Source: a bacterium
Lineage (GTDB): Bacteria > JACRDZ01 > JAQUKH01
Direction of reading: 5' to 3'
Length of the DNA: 64,000 nucleotides
Assembly (NCBI GenBank): GCA_040754625.1
Contig: JBFMCF010000033.1
Span: 21,416-85,415 of the forward strand
Shown piece after piece: positions 25,479 through 35,837 of this stretch (position 1 is the stretch's first letter; the number at the start of each line of letters is the position of its first letter). The translations under genes and the position numbers were made by a program. The notes beneath the pieces are model-generated. The model was not told where the DNA came from. It saw only the letters and a program-made list of their open reading frames with translations, and made no database searches.

Positions 25479-25637
25479 GCAATTTATTTGAATTCATGGC
25501 TTCTCTTATCCCTTTTTTATTTCTTAAACCTTTATTATTTTCAATTTTTTACCTTCTCCAGTGAAAACAATCCGTTATACCCCTGGTCATCTTTCCATGG
25601 TACTATTATTCTATTGCCGTTATTGATAAGTAAATTC

Positions 25638-25868
25638 TTAATATTTGTGGAATCGCAGAATATGGCATTTATCACATTTATTTTTTTCCAATGTGCCGTG
25701 TTCCGCGTGGGAAAAATGGTTTTGAAATACATGGCACTTATCAGTGATACATCCGGCATCCTGCCTTATTAATTCCCCACTACTTCCCAATATTTGGGCT
25801 TTTAACGGATTAATTAATATTCCAGCGTAAAACAACAAAACAAATAATGTTAAAAATATATTTTTCAT
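25638..25868 (-). CDS. Small secreted c-type cytochrome-like protein
   Basis: The 76-residue product has a signal peptide (KNIFLTLFVLLFYAGILINPLKA) and two heme-type motifs, CITDKCH (CxxxxCH) and CDKCH (CxxCH), with further His residues, as in doubled-CXXCH multiheme cytochromes. It ends soon after the second motif. A different frame downstream (25541-25640) gives a plausible coding tail (NNGNRIIVPWKDDQGYNGLF), so a frameshift may have cut a longer protein. Either a mini diheme cytochrome or a truncated one. Confidence 0.6.
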   Translation of the reverse strand: MKNIFLTLFVLLFYAGILINPLKAQILGSSGELIRQDAGCITDKCHVFQNHFSHAEHGTLEKNKCDKCHILRFHKY

Positions 25869-25934
25869 TTTAGATTTTGAATATATTCACAAAACAATTC
25901 TATTTTTTTTGCCTCACCAGGAATAAATAAAAAT

Positions 25935-26020
25935 TGGCTGACATCGTCAGCCAGATGTTTAAGTGTTTTTTAATTGAATATAATGCATTATATTTCTCCA
26001 AAGTGCTTTTTTTTAGCACT
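25935..26020. repeat. Cluster of three palindromes upstream of the toxin-antitoxin pair
   Basis: Three separate perfect dyads lie here: TGGCTGAC-ATC-GTCAGCCA (25935-25953), AATATAATGCATTATATT (25977-25994) and AGTGCT-7T-AGCACT (26002-26020). They sit between the minus-strand cytochrome gene and the plus-strand antitoxin. The last has a U-rich loop, not a U-run tail. They could be operators, a terminator pair or a short structured RNA. Confidence 0.5.
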
Positions 26021-26109
26021 AATACGAAATATAACATACGCAAATATGCCTTTATTGTCAAGAAATTAATAAGAACGGGATTGAGGTCCTATTATGCCAC
26101 ATAAATATC

Positions 26110-26137
26110 TTGACAATCGGTCAGAATATGATACTAT
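26110..26137 (+). promoter_or_regulatory. Probable promoter of the toxin-antitoxin operon
   Basis: TTGACA (26110-26115) is followed after 16 bases by TACTAT (26132-26137). The antitoxin ATG is at 26160 with CTGGAGGAGA between, so the leader would be short. Confidence 0.5.
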
Positions 26138-26159
26138 ATTAAGACTGGAGGAGACATAT

Positions 26160-26441
26160 ATGAATATTGTAAAGGATATAAAATCGGTAACTTATCTCAA
26201 ATCAAAGGCGAAAGACCTTTTAGAGCAGATAAATACTACACACAGGCCTGTGATTATTACCCAAAACGGGGAACCAAAAGCGATATTGCAGGACCCTGAA
26301 AGTTATGAAAATATGAGAAATTCCATTGGATTATTAAAATTAATTTCTCAGGGTGAAAGTGATATTCAATCAGGCAAAACAAAAACGCAGAAGGAAGTTT
26401 TTGATAAGATCGAAATAAAATTAAAAGAGAAAACCTCATGA
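26160..26441 (+). CDS. Phd/YefM-family antitoxin
   Basis: The 93-residue protein matches Phd/YefM antitoxins: an N-terminal DNA-binding fold (VTYLKSKAKDLLEQINTTHRP, then VIITQNGEPKAILQDPESYENM) and a flexible charged C-terminal toxin-binding tail. Such antitoxins bind their own promoter and hold the toxin inactive. I start at the ATG with GGAGGA just upstream; an ATG 66 bases earlier lies in the promoter. It overlaps the toxin gene by 4 bases (ATGA). Confidence 0.92.
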   Translation: MNIVKDIKSVTYLKSKAKDLLEQINTTHRPVIITQNGEPKAILQDPESYENMRNSIGLLKLISQGESDIQSGKTKTQKEVFDKIEIKLKEKTS

Positions 26442-26788
26442 GCAAGAAATATGAAGTAATCTGGTCAAATACTGCGGATGAGGATTTAGATAAAATAATT
26501 GATTATATAGCACAAGACAGTATTGATAACGCGATAAATGTATTTAATAAAATAAAAAACAAGTGCGAAAATCTATACTTTTATCCAAATCGCGGGCGGG
26601 TAATTCCCGAACTAGAAGATTATGGCATCTTATGGTATCGCGAATTAATAATAAATCCATGGAGGATTATTTATAGAATTACGGAAAGTTATGTCTATGT
26701 ATTATCCGTAATAGATTCCCGCCGGAATGTAGAAGATATATTATTAAGCAGATTTATAAATCAGCGACGAAGGGTCACTAACGAATAG
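26438..26788 (+). CDS. ParE/RelE-superfamily toxin
   Basis: The 116-residue protein has the RelE/ParE fold pattern: VIWSNTADEDLDKIIDYIA, FNKIKNKCENLYFYPNRGR, YRELIINPWRIIYRI and VYVLSVIDSRRNVEDILL. ParE members block gyrase and RelE members cut mRNA at the ribosome; the NPWRIIYRI...DSRR ending fits the ParE-like group better, but the target cannot be fixed by eye. It is coupled to the Phd-type antitoxin, the usual gene order for this class. Confidence 0.92.
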   Translation: MSKKYEVIWSNTADEDLDKIIDYIAQDSIDNAINVFNKIKNKCENLYFYPNRGRVIPELEDYGILWYRELIINPWRIIYRITESYVYVLSVIDSRRNVEDILLSRFINQRRRVTNE

Positions 26789-26833
26789 AAAAACTTAGAG
26801 CCTTTTAATCCATATTTTAAATGGAGGCAAACA

Positions 26834-29800
26834 ATGCGGACAAAATTTTCTGTTTTGCTGATTACAGCTTTTTTTATGTTTGCTGCTGTAAGTTTTTCCC
26901 AAACAACCAATAATGGACAACCTCTTGACTCTCAGAGAAAAAAAGCGGAAAAAACCATGCGTGAAGGGAATTATAAGGACGCGCTGGAAATTTACAGCAA
27001 ACTTGCCCTTGATAAAGATAATGACCCTAAGCTTGTCGCAAATGACATGAAAATGGCTGTTTCATGTTTTGCTAATCTTAACCGCATTGACGAAATTGAT
27101 AAATTCAGGGAAGAAGTTATCAAAGCCCAGGAGAATAATTGGTATCTTTTATTTCAGGCGGCAAATAGCTACTTTGATTATTATCAGCATTACGGTCACG
27201 TTATAGCCGGAGAGTTTCATCGCGGCGGACACCGCGGGGGCGGGAAATATGTAAATTCTTTTGAACGCGACCGGATAAGAGCTCTTCAGCTTATGACAGA
27301 TGCCCTGGGAAAATCGGGAAATGAAACAGATACAAATGAGTTATCGAATTTTTATCTCCGGTTCGCGAGTATACTTATGGGTTACAGGGAATATAATGAA
27401 GCATGGCGACTGCAGTATCTGAGCGATCTTTCAAAACTTCCGGATTACGAAGACGGATGGAGACACGACAGCAGGGTCATGGGAGCGCCGGTCAATCCTG
27501 ACGGGACCCCTGTTTATTATAATATTCCGGAGAAATATGAAGCATCAAAAAACGACGGCGAACGCTGGCGCTGGATGCTTGCCCGGTTAGTGAAAATCAA
27601 TCCGGAAAAAACCAGCCAGGCCATTACAATGTTTGCCGATTTTTTGCTTCAGCAGTTTGGAGTTCAAACTATCAGTTATGACAGCCGTCTTTTCCAGACA
27701 AATTATGCCCTCCATACTCTAAATGAAAACGAAACCATTGCAAAACTTGCGTCAGGCATAAAACGCTTTACCCTGCCCGAAGAATTTCAATACATAAAGT
27801 TATATCAAAAAATTGCTGAAAAATTTAAAGACAGTTACAGTGAGCAGGCATTGAATAAACTGGCCCAGATTTTTGAAAACCGCCGGCAATATGACAAAGC
27901 GGTTGATTACTGGAAAAAGAGCAAAGAATTATATGGTGACAACAGCGGAAAACAAAGCAGAATTGACCGGATACTGAACAACTGGGGGCAATTCGAACCT
28001 GCCGGGGCCCATCCCGCGGGAAAAAATGCTGTAGTAGATTACCGTTTCAGAAACGGGAAAAAGGTATATTTTGAGGCGCATATAATAAATGTAAATCAAA
28101 TACTTAAAGATGTTAAATCATACATAAAATCCAATCCCCGCCAATTAGATTGGAATAAAATTAATGTTGGGGATATTGGTTATAGATTAGTTAATGCAGA
28201 TGAAAAAAAATACATAGGGGAAAAAGTAACAGAGTGGGAACTCGATCTTAAACCAAATGAAATGCATTTTGATAAACGTGTAACGATTAAAACTCCGCTA
28301 AAAGATGCCGGTGCATATTTGCTTACGGCAAGGATGGCTGACGGCAATATAACTAAAATCATTATCTGGATTAATGATACTGTTATTGTTAATAAAAGAC
28401 TTAATAATGAAAACTACTTTTTTGCCGCTGATGCCGTTACAGGCGAGCCTTTATCAAAAGTAAATGTTGAGTTTTTCGGGTATTTCCAAAAATACACGCA
28501 AAAGGGTAATTATTACGATATTCTTATAACGAATTTTGCTGAATTTACGGATGAAAATGGACAGGTTGTCCCGGGACCCGATGATTTAAAAAGAGATTAT
28601 CAATGGCTTATCACCGCAACAACTGAAAATGGCAGGTTCGCGTATCTTGGATTTTCAGGATACTGGTATAGCAGCTATTATGATAGTGAATACAATCAGA
28701 CAAAAGTCTTTACTATTACCGACCGGCCGGTATACAGGCCAAACCAACCGGTAAAATTTAAGGTATGGATTAACCAGGCCCAATATGATAAGGATGACGT
28801 TTCCGCATTTGCGAACAGGGACTTCCATTTAAAAATAAATAATTCAAAAGGTGAGAAGGTCTTTGAAAAAAATTTTAAAAGCGATGCCTATGGCGGAATA
28901 GACGGTGAATATTTGTTGCCCGAAGATGCCTCGCTTGGAGTCTACAATATTGATTTAAACAGCTATGGCGGGGGCAGTTTTCGCGTTGAAGAATATAAAA
29001 AACCTGAATTTGAAGTTAATATAGAAGCTCCCGCTGAACCGGTCATGCTGGGAGAAAAAATTACTGCAAAAATCAATGCAAAATACTATTTCGGCGCGCC
29101 AGTAACAAAAGCAAAGGTAAAATATAAAATCCTGCGTTCTGAATACAGCGAAAACTGGTATCCTTCAGGTGACTGGGACTGGTTTTACGGCCGGGGTTAC
29201 TGGTGGTTCTCTTATGATTATAACTGGTATCCGGGATGGAATTTATGGGGATGCAGACGGCCGTTCATGTGGTGGTGGCGGAAAAGCAATATACCGCCCG
29301 AAGTCGTTGCGGAAGGAGAAGTGGAAATCGGGGAAGACGGGACAACCAAAATTGAAATTGATACGATACTCGCGAAAGAACTGCATGGCAATGACACCAA
29401 CCACAGATACGAAATTACCGCTGAAGTCACCGACCAATCCAGGCGGACCATTGTCGGAACAGGGACAGTCCTTGTCGCAAGCGCCCCGTTTAAAGTCTAT
29501 GCGTGGGTTGATAAAGGGCATTACCGTGCAGGTGATGTTATTGCTGCAAATTTCTCGGCGCAAACACTGGATAACAAACCGGTCAAAGGAAAAGGGAAAC
29601 TTGAGCTTTATAAAATAAGCTATAAAAATGATAAACCGGTTGAAAAATCCGTCCAGAAATGGAATCTTGATACAAATGACAGGGGTGTGTCACATATCCA
29701 GATAAAAGGTTCTGAGGCAGGGCAGTACCGCCTGTCATACAGGGTTACAGATTCAAAAAAACACACAATTGAAGGCGGGTATATATTCTGTATAAGAGGG

Positions 29801-32800
29801 GAAGGATTCGAAGGGAAAGAATTCCGTTTTAATGAGATAGAGCTTATTCCCGATAAACGTGAATATTCACCCGGTGATAAAGTAAAATTGATGATAAATA
29901 CTGACCGCAAAGGAAGCACGGTAGTCCTTTTTGTCCGGCCGGCAAACAGTATTTATCTCAAACCGAAGATAATCAGGATGACCGGTAAAAGTGTGGTGGA
30001 AGAAATTGAAATAACGAAAAAAGATATGCCGAACTTTTTTGTTGAAGCATTTACCATCAGCAATGGCAAAATCTTCAGCGAAACGAAAGAAATTATAGTT
30101 CCTCCTGAAAAACGCGTGCTCAATGTTGAAGTCATTCCGTCATCCAAATCATATAAACCCGGTGAAAAAGCAAAAATAAAAATCAGGCTGACAGACTTCT
30201 TCAATAAACCATTTGCCGGGTCAACTGTCATGAGTGTGTATGACAAGTCTGTTGAATATATCTCCGGAGGTTCAAACGTCCCTGAGATAAAGGCGTTCTT
30301 CTGGAAATGGCGCAGGCATCATTATCCGCAGACTTCGTCAAGCCTGGACAGATATTTTTACAACCTGATACCCAAAGGAGAAACCGGTATGCAGGATATC
30401 GGTGTGTTTGGCCGTTCAACAGCCGATGGATTTGCGGAAGGTGAAATCAATCAACCTAAAAATATACGTTATAGCGTCGGTAAGGCAAAATTTAAATCAC
30501 TTTCATTTTCTATGACTAAAGAATCTGAAGAAGGGATGCCTGAAGAAGAATCAAAGGAAGACCAAACTGAACCTGAAACTGAAGTTATCCAGCCTTCCGT
30601 AAGAAAACAATTTGCTGACACCGCCTTCTGGACCGCGTCGCTTATGACAAATGAAGACGGTACTGCCGAAGTAGAATTTAACATGCCTGAAAATCTAACG
30701 GGATGGAAGATAAGAACATGGGCCATGGGGCAAGGAACAAAAGTTGGTGAAGGAACAGCAGAAGTTGTGACAACAAAAAATTTGATTTTAAGGCTCCAGG
30801 CACCGCGGTTTTTTGTTGAAAAAGACGAGGTTGTTTTGTCTACCAACGTTCACAACTATCTTGAAAACAAGAAATCCGTCCAGGCGGTATTGGAACTTGA
30901 CGGGCAGTGTCTTGAATCCATTGACAAATTATCACGGACAGATGAGATACCTGCCAATGGAGAAAAACGTTTTGACTGGCGCGTAAAAGTTATAAGTGAG
31001 GGAAAAGCGGTTATACGCATGAAAGCTTTAACTGACGAAGAATCCGATGCGATGGAAATGAGTTTTCCAGTCTATGTCCACGGCATCCTGAAAACCGATT
31101 CATTTTGCGGTGTTATCCGGAGGGAGGAAAACAGCTCAAAATTTGATATTAATGTCCCTGCGGAAAGGAGAATTGACCAGTCGCGCCTTGAGGTCCGCTA
31201 CTCCCCGACCCTTGCGGGAGCAATGGTTGATGCCCTGCCATATCTTGTGGAATATCAATATGGATGTACAGAACAAATACTGAACCGTTTCTTGCCGACG
31301 GTAATAACCCAGAGGATACTTAACAAAATGGGAATTGACCTTAAAAGTGTTTATGATAAACAGACCAACCTGAACGCACAGGAAATCGGTAATGACAAAG
31401 AACGGGCAAAACAATGGAAACGCTGGAATCGTAATCCGGTATTCGATAAAAATATAGTTAATGATATGGTTAAAAAAGGAGTAAACCGTCTGGCTGAAAT
31501 GCAGTTGTCCGACGGCGGGTGGGGATGGTTTTCGGGATGGGGCGAATATTCGTATCCGCATACAACCGCGTATGTTGTTCACGGCCTGCAGACAGCGAAA
31601 GAAAACCAGGTGGCAATCGTGCCCGGCGTGCTTGAAAACGGAATAAGATGGCTTGAAAATTATCAGAATGGAGAATTGACAAAACTTAAAAATAATGAAG
31701 AACAAAAAAAACCCCGTAAATCAAGCGCTGATAATCTGGATGCGTTTGTCTACATGGTATTGGTTGACGCAAATGTCAGGAATGACGAAATGCTCGGCTT
31801 TTTATACCGGGACCGCAATAACCTCGCGGTATACGCAAAATCAATGCTTGGAATAGCCCTTTATAAACAGCAGGAAAAGGCAAAACTTGATATGATTATG
31901 CAAAATATCGAGCAATATCTTGTTCAGGATGAAGAAAACCAGACGGCATGGCTCAACCTTAACAACGGCGGTTACTGGTGGTACTGGTACGGCAGTGAAT
32001 ATGAAGCGCATGCCTATTACCTTAAACTACTGTCATATACCGATCCTTTGAGTAAAAAAGCTTCCGGGCTTGTTAAATACCTGCTCAATAACCGCAAAAA
32101 TTCAACTTATTGGAACTCCACGCGGGACACAGGTTTATGTATTGAGGCGATGGCGGATTATCTAAAGGCAAGCGGGGAAGACAATCCGGATATGACCGTT
32201 CAGATTTATATCGATACTCAAAAAATGAAGGAAGTAAAAATAACCGCGAAAGACCTTTTTGTGTTTGACAACAAACTTGTTATGCTTGGTGACGAGATTA
32301 AAGAAGGCAGGCGCACAATTGAAATAAAAAAGAAAGGTCCCGGCCCGCTATATTTTAATGCTTATCTCACAAATTTCTCGCTTGAAGATTTTATCTCCAA
32401 AACAGGACTGGAAATTAAAGTGGAAAGAAAATATTATAAACTCAATCGCGCCGATAAAACCGTTAAAGTTTCCGGTTCGCGCGGGCAGGCGGTTGATCAA
32501 AAAGTTGAAAAGTATGAACGTGAAAAACTTGAAAACCTTGATATGCTGAAAAGCGGAGATTTAGTAGAGATAGAGCTGGAAATAGACAGTAAAAACGATT
32601 ATGAATATATCGTATTTGAAGATTTAAAAGCCGCCGGATTCGAACCTGTCGAACTTAGAAGCGGTTATGGAGGGAACGATATGGGGGCTTATATGGAACT
32701 TCGCGATGAACGTGTGTGCTTTTTCGTCCGCGGTCTTGCGCGCGGCAAGCACAGTATCGCATACAGGATGCGGGCTGAAATCCCGGGCAGGTTCAGCGCA

Positions 32801-32893
32801 TTGCCTGCAAAAGCTTTTGCAATGTATGCCCCTGAATTGAAAGCCAATTCAGATGAGATAAAATTGAAAATCGAAGATGTTGACGGATTCTGA
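26834..32893 (+). CDS. Bacterial alpha-2-macroglobulin with intact thioester motif
   Basis: This 2019-residue secreted protein has a signal peptide (1-22), a TPR-like N-terminal region (about 30-400), macroglobulin domains with the [18 protein letters not shown] signature (near 635) and [18 protein letters not shown] (near 890), the A2M domain ([30 protein letters not shown], about 1258-1300), and the thioester domain with YGCTEQ, Cys1478 and Gln1481 by codon position. Such proteins trap attacking proteases by covalent linkage through the thioester. A Trp/Tyr-rich insertion lies at about 776-815. GGAGG precedes the ATG. No pbpC is adjacent, unlike the classic E. coli pair. It is the longest gene in the window. 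Confidence 0.92.
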   Translation: MRTKFSVLLITAFFMFAAVSFSQTTNNGQPLDSQRKKAEKTMREGNYKDALEIYSKLALDKDNDPKLVANDMKMAVSCFANLNRIDEIDKFREEVIKAQENNWYLLFQAANSYFDYYQHYGHVIAGEFHRGGHRGGGKYVNSFERDRIRALQLMTDALGKSGNETDTNELSNFYLRFASILMGYREYNEAWRLQYLSDLSKLPDYEDGWRHDSRVMGAPVNPDGTPVYYNIPEKYEASKNDGERWRWMLARLVKINPEKTSQAITMFADFLLQQFGVQTISYDSRLFQTNYALHTLNENETIAKLASGIKRFTLPEEFQYIKLYQKIAEKFKDSYSEQALNKLAQIFENRRQYDKAVDYWKKSKELYGDNSGKQSRIDRILNNWGQFEPAGAHPAGKNAVVDYRFRNGKKVYFEAHIINVNQILKDVKSYIKSNPRQLDWNKINVGDIGYRLVNADEKKYIGEKVTEWELDLKPNEMHFDKRVTIKTPLKDAGAYLLTARMADGNITKIIIWINDTVIVNKRLNNENYFFAADAVTGEPLSKVNVEFFGYFQKYTQKGNYYDILITNFAEFTDENGQVVPGPDDLKRDYQWLITATTENGRFAYLGFSGYWYSSYYDSEYNQTKVFTITDRPVYRPNQPVKFKVWINQAQYDKDDVSAFANRDFHLKINNSKGEKVFEKNFKSDAYGGIDGEYLLPEDASLGVYNIDLNSYGGGSFRVEEYKKPEFEVNIEAPAEPVMLGEKITAKINAKYYFGAPVTKAKVKYKILRSEYSENWYPSGDWDWFYGRGYWWFSYDYNWYPGWNLWGCRRPFMWWWRKSNIPPEVVAEGEVEIGEDGTTKIEIDTILAKELHGNDTNHRYEITAEVTDQSRRTIVGTGTVLVASAPFKVYAWVDKGHYRAGDVIAANFSAQTLDNKPVKGKGKLELYKISYKNDKPVEKSVQKWNLDTNDRGVSHIQIKGSEAGQYRLSYRVTDSKKHTIEGGYIFCIRGEGFEGKEFRFNEIELIPDKREYSPGDKVKLMINTDRKGSTVVLFVRPANSIYLKPKIIRMTGKSVVEEIEITKKDMPNFFVEAFTISNGKIFSETKEIIVPPEKRVLNVEVIPSSKSYKPGEKAKIKIRLTDFFNKPFAGSTVMSVYDKSVEYISGGSNVPEIKAFFWKWRRHHYPQTSSSLDRYFYNLIPKGETGMQDIGVFGRSTADGFAEGEINQPKNIRYSVGKAKFKSLSFSMTKESEEGMPEEESKEDQTEPETEVIQPSVRKQFADTAFWTASLMTNEDGTAEVEFNMPENLTGWKIRTWAMGQGTKVGEGTAEVVTTKNLILRLQAPRFFVEKDEVVLSTNVHNYLENKKSVQAVLELDGQCLESIDKLSRTDEIPANGEKRFDWRVKVISEGKAVIRMKALTDEESDAMEMSFPVYVHGILKTDSFCGVIRREENSSKFDINVPAERRIDQSRLEVRYSPTLAGAMVDALPYLVEYQYGCTEQILNRFLPTVITQRILNKMGIDLKSVYDKQTNLNAQEIGNDKERAKQWKRWNRNPVFDKNIVNDMVKKGVNRLAEMQLSDGGWGWFSGWGEYSYPHTTAYVVHGLQTAKENQVAIVPGVLENGIRWLENYQNGELTKLKNNEEQKKPRKSSADNLDAFVYMVLVDANVRNDEMLGFLYRDRNNLAVYAKSMLGIALYKQQEKAKLDMIMQNIEQYLVQDEENQTAWLNLNNGGYWWYWYGSEYEAHAYYLKLLSYTDPLSKKASGLVKYLLNNRKNSTYWNSTRDTGLCIEAMADYLKASGEDNPDMTVQIYIDTQKMKEVKITAKDLFVFDNKLVMLGDEIKEGRRTIEIKKKGPGPLYFNAYLTNFSLEDFISKTGLEIKVERKYYKLNRADKTVKVSGSRGQAVDQKVEKYEREKLENLDMLKSGDLVEIELEIDSKNDYEYIVFEDLKAAGFEPVELRSGYGGNDMGAYMELRDERVCFFVRGLARGKHSIAYRMRAEIPGRFSALPAKAFAMYAPELKANSDEIKLKIEDVDGF

Positions 32894-32897
32894 CACT

Positions 32898-33578
32898 TTA
32901 TTTTTTTTCTGTGACCTTACCGTCCTCAATATGCACCACCCTGTCCGCGATCTCTCCGATTTTCGGGTTATGGGTGACAATTATAAGAGTTGTGTTATAT
33001 TTTTTATTTAACTCTTTTAATGTGGAAATTATTTTGCCGCCGGTGTGTATATCAAGGTTGCCCGTCGGTTCATCGGCAAGGATTAGTTTTGGTTTTTTAG
33101 CCATGGCCCTCGCGATTGCCACCCTCTGTTGTTCGCCCCCGGAAAGCTGGGATGGGAATTTATTGCTTTTGTCTGAAAGTCCGACTATGTCCAGATATTT
33201 TTCCGCGGCCGATTTAATTTCATTATGGTCCCACGGTAAAATTTCAAGGCCCGCCTCGACATTTTCCTTCGCGGTTAACGTGGGCAGTAAATTATAAAAC
33301 TGAAAAATAAACCCTATTTTGTCCCGCCTGAAATAAGTTAATTTTTCACTGTCGAGTTTTGTCAATTCAACCCCGTCCACGGTTATTTTACTTGAATTTG
33401 GATAATCCAGCCCGCCGATAAGGTTAAGTAATGTCGTTTTCCCGCTGCCCGAAACGCCCAGGATTACTACCAATTCACCTTCACCTGCCGAGAAATCCGC
33501 TCCATTAATTACATCTGTCCTGATTTCGTCAACGCAATAATATTTACTTATATTTTCAAGCTTAATAATTTCTTTCAT
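32898..33578 (-). CDS. ABC transporter ATPase (LolD/MacB type), orphan
   Basis: The 226-residue protein has all ABC motifs: Walker [11 protein letters not shown]-loop [17 protein letters not shown], signature [14 protein letters not shown], Walker [13 protein letters not shown] and the H-loop ThrHis in IVTHNP. Sequence and size fit LolD/MacB-type ATPases that work with FtsX-fold permeases. No permease adjoins it; the FtsX-type permease at 16352-18730 lacks its own ATPase and is a candidate partner. I start at the ATG at 33576-33578; a longer frame runs into a repeat. Confidence 0.92.
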   Translation of the reverse strand: MKEIIKLENISKYYCVDEIRTDVINGADFSAGEGELVVILGVSGSGKTTLLNLIGGLDYPNSSKITVDGVELTKLDSEKLTYFRRDKIGFIFQFYNLLPTLTAKENVEAGLEILPWDHNEIKSAAEKYLDIVGLSDKSNKFPSQLSGGEQQRVAIARAMAKKPKLILADEPTGNLDIHTGGKIISTLKELNKKYNTTLIIVTHNPKIGEIADRVVHIEDGKVTEKK

Positions 33579-33610
33579 AAATTTTTTTCTATTAGAACTC
33601 CCCTTCATCC

Positions 33611-33635
33611 CCTCTTTTAATTTAAAAAAAAGAGG
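33611..33635. repeat. REP-like hairpin, first of a pair
   Basis: CCTCTTTT and AAAAGAGG form an 8-bp stem within a sequence that resembles the hairpin at 22321-22343, including CCCCTTCATCCCCTCTTT and AGAGG...CAGAATTT flanks. Confidence 0.5.
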
Positions 33636-33667
33636 AAAGTAACAGCAGAATTTCATTTTTTCTTACA

Positions 33668-33691
33668 CCTCCTCTTTTTTCAAAGAGGAGG
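33668..33691. repeat. REP-like hairpin, second of a pair
   Basis: CCTCCTCTTT-TTTC-AAAGAGGAGG gives a 10-bp perfect stem between the ABC ATPase and the MetE-like gene. It lacks a U-run on the minus strand, so it is not a classic terminator of the MetE-like gene, but it may protect the mRNA end. Confidence 0.6.
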
Positions 33692-33723
33692 TTGGGAGGA
33701 GTTCATAATTTCATTTTTCATGT

Positions 33724-34788
33724 TTATTTTGACATTATTTCAACTAACTCTTTTGTATGTTTTAAAAGGCCTAAAACATATTCCGCTTCTTTCTCGCTCT
33801 TTGTCCCTAACCCACAGCTTGGGGTAAAAATTGAGTTTTCAATCATTAATTCTCTGTCAATGCCTTTATTTGCTAAATTATTCAGGATTTCCTGAAATTT
33901 ATTCTTTAAATCTTCAATTGATATTTTAAGCTCCATTGCGTTAGTCGGGACAATACCCCATGCCAGAATTCCGCCTTTTTCCAAAAATTTTTTTACTTCC
34001 GCAGGATAAAGCGTGAATTTTTCCGCATAGCTCCAGGCGTCAAAATTGACTATATCCACACCTGATTCAAAAAGCATCGGCCAATCCGTGTTCCCGCAGC
34101 AATGGACGCCCGTCAGCGCATTGGATTTTTCTTTTACAATGGCAAAAATCTCCTCCAGGAGGGTTATAACTCTTTCTCTTGTCAGCGGGCAAAAAGCCGA
34201 TCCGAAAGACGAAAGATACGGCTCATCAAAAAAGATAATTATATTTTTGCCGGATTTATTTTTAAGCTGTTCTGCCTGCCATACTGCTTTCATGGATAAA
34301 ACTTTCGCGATTGCTTCAAGCATCGGTTCATCATATAATAAAGACTTCCCGAAGCTGTCAACGGCGGAAAACGCAAAAGTAAACGGGCCTGTAACATGCC
34401 CTTTAATCATAAGTGTTTTATTTAAATCTTTCTGCCCGGTATTTTCCAAAAAATAATATAAACCGCCCGCGCGTTCCCTGGTTATTTTAAAAAAATCCAA
34501 ATCCCCCTCGATAAACTTCTCATACATTTTTGTAAGCGCATTTTCTTTATCCTCACCGGGATTCAAAACAAGTTTGTCTTTTTTTGAATCATAGATAATT
34601 GCCGGCATCCCGTCCAGATACTGGAATATCATATCTTCTTTTTTATCTTTCTTTACCAACTGGGGCCAGAACGGTATCCCGGGGACTGACGAGAATATTA
34701 AATCAACCGCTTTTTTAGGTGCTAAGTACGGCAGGCTCCCGATTCCCGTGGCTAGGCCGCTTATTGAAATTTTTTTATCAGATTTCAT
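33724..34788 (-). CDS. Methionine synthase/UroD-superfamily methyltransferase-like protein
   Basis: The 354-residue protein matches the MetE C-terminal/UroD barrel: ATGIGSLPYLAPKKAVDLI at the start, IKGHVTGPFTFAFS, IIIFFDEPYLSSFGS, the zinc-ligand motif GVHCCGNTDWP, and SIFTPSCGLGTKS with the second Cys. The His-Cys...Cys set is that of methylcobamide or homocysteine methyltransferases. The methyl donor is not known. A promoter with an operator-like dyad sits upstream, so it is likely regulated, perhaps by methionine or B12 state. GGGGAG stands before the ATG. Confidence 0.85.
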   Translation of the reverse strand: MKSDKKISISGLATGIGSLPYLAPKKAVDLIFSSVPGIPFWPQLVKKDKKEDMIFQYLDGMPAIIYDSKKDKLVLNPGEDKENALTKMYEKFIEGDLDFFKITRERAGGLYYFLENTGQKDLNKTLMIKGHVTGPFTFAFSAVDSFGKSLLYDEPMLEAIAKVLSMKAVWQAEQLKNKSGKNIIIFFDEPYLSSFGSAFCPLTRERVITLLEEIFAIVKEKSNALTGVHCCGNTDWPMLFESGVDIVNFDAWSYAEKFTLYPAEVKKFLEKGGILAWGIVPTNAMELKISIEDLKNKFQEILNNLANKGIDRELMIENSIFTPSCGLGTKSEKEAEYVLGLLKHTKELVEIMSK

Positions 34789-34807
34789 TTTTTTCTCCCC
34801 AGTTAAG

Positions 34808-34838
34808 AATAGGTCTTATAAGACATATACGACCTATT
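34808..34838. promoter_or_regulatory. Operator-like dyad at the start of transcription of the MetE-like gene
   Basis: AATAGGTC (34808-34815) and GACCTATT (34831-34838) form a perfect 8-bp inverted repeat, and a second palindrome GTCTTATAAGAC (34813-34824) overlaps the left arm. The dyad spans the predicted transcription start and first bases of the minus-strand mRNA. Confidence 0.55.
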
Positions 34839-34839
34839 A

Positions 34840-34868
34840 ATTTTATTGTTAAAAAACTAAATAGTCAA
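34840..34868 (-). promoter_or_regulatory. Promoter of the MetE-like gene
   Basis: On the minus strand TTGACT (34863-34868) and TAAAAT (34840-34845) are 17 bases apart. Transcription should start near 34833, inside the dyad just described. Confidence 0.65.
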
Positions 34869-34922
34869 GAAAAATAGGCATTTAGTCGATATATCTTCTG
34901 TCTTTAAAATTTGGAGGAAACC

Positions 34923-35837
34923 ATGCCGGAAAAAAACAACGAATACCCGATAATAGAAATGAAATTTACTTCAGAAGAAGACCTCATATATCTTGTTAAA
35001 CAAAAATTAGTGCAGGTCGAACCGGACATAAAAATCATAAAAGAAAAAAAATTATCGTTTGAAGATGAGGACAATTTTTACCTGCTGGCACATGATAAAA
35101 ACAGCAAATTCGTCCTTATAGCGGTTAAAATATATGAAGATGAAAATTGGCTTTACCGTATTGTTGACCATTTTGAATGGTTCCAGCATTATCTCCAGAG
35201 ATGGCACGATACGCTCCCGAAAAATGAACGAAAGGAACTTAACCTGAAAGACGCAAGGATAATCCTGATTGCCCCGTCTTTTTCAGACTCTTTAAAAAAA
35301 TGCGTCCCTTACTTATCGCTGTCTTTAAACCTTTACGAGTATCGTTATCTCAAAATAGGCTACCAGCAGCAAGGCCTGCTTTTAAATCCCGTTAAATGGA
35401 AAAATGTCCAAACGGAAAACCCGTCTGAATTAAATATCAATCCCCCGCTGAAGCCGATTCTTGACAATTTTCTTAAAAAACTTTCAAAACTGGATTCAAA
35501 AATAGTCTTAAACTATGAAAAAAACCATATTGATATATTGTTTAACGACCAATCTCTGGGACAGGTCCGTTTCGCAAAAAAGTTTTTCTGGATAGACACG
35601 GGATTGGGGTCATGGCAAAGCATATGCGTGGAAAATGAGGCATCTTCGGATATCGCGTGGGAAAAACTGAAATTAATATACCTGCATCTTGGCGGCGAAA
35701 ACGAGGAAGGGTTTGAAGAAGATACAGCACTCTTGCCTGAACATAGTTTGCCGGAAAAAACCCCGAATGAACTGACCCGGGAAGAAATTACGGAATTAAA
35801 CAAAATAGACCAGGATGTAAGGAATATTCTTAACTAA
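34923..35837 (+). CDS. Hypothetical protein, possible nuclease-like N-terminus
   Basis: The 304-residue cytosolic protein is charged and lacks membrane segments or a signal. The start is the ATG at 34923-34925 with GGAGG 6 bases before it. The first half has alternating helices and strands (FVLIAVKIYEDENWLYRIVDHFEWFQHYL, DARIILIAPSFSDSLKKC) resembling restriction-nuclease-type or NucS-like folds, but I see no clear catalytic set. The C-terminal third is acidic. Its last bases overlap the end of the convergent endonuclease III-like gene. I do not recognise the family. Confidence 0.6.
   Translation: MPEKNNEYPIIEMKFTSEEDLIYLVKQKLVQVEPDIKIIKEKKLSFEDEDNFYLLAHDKNSKFVLIAVKIYEDENWLYRIVDHFEWFQHYLQRWHDTLPKNERKELNLKDARIILIAPSFSDSLKKCVPYLSLSLNLYEYRYLKIGYQQQGLLLNPVKWKNVQTENPSELNINPPLKPILDNFLKKLSKLDSKIVLNYEKNHIDILFNDQSLGQVRFAKKFFWIDTGLGSWQSICVENEASSDIAWEKLKLIYLHLGGENEEGFEEDTALLPEHSLPEKTPNELTREEITELNKIDQDVRNILN

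Noticed and set aside
29169..29618. 149-residue frame inside the alpha-2-macroglobulin gene
   Set aside because: It is an out-of-frame reading of the Trp-rich region.
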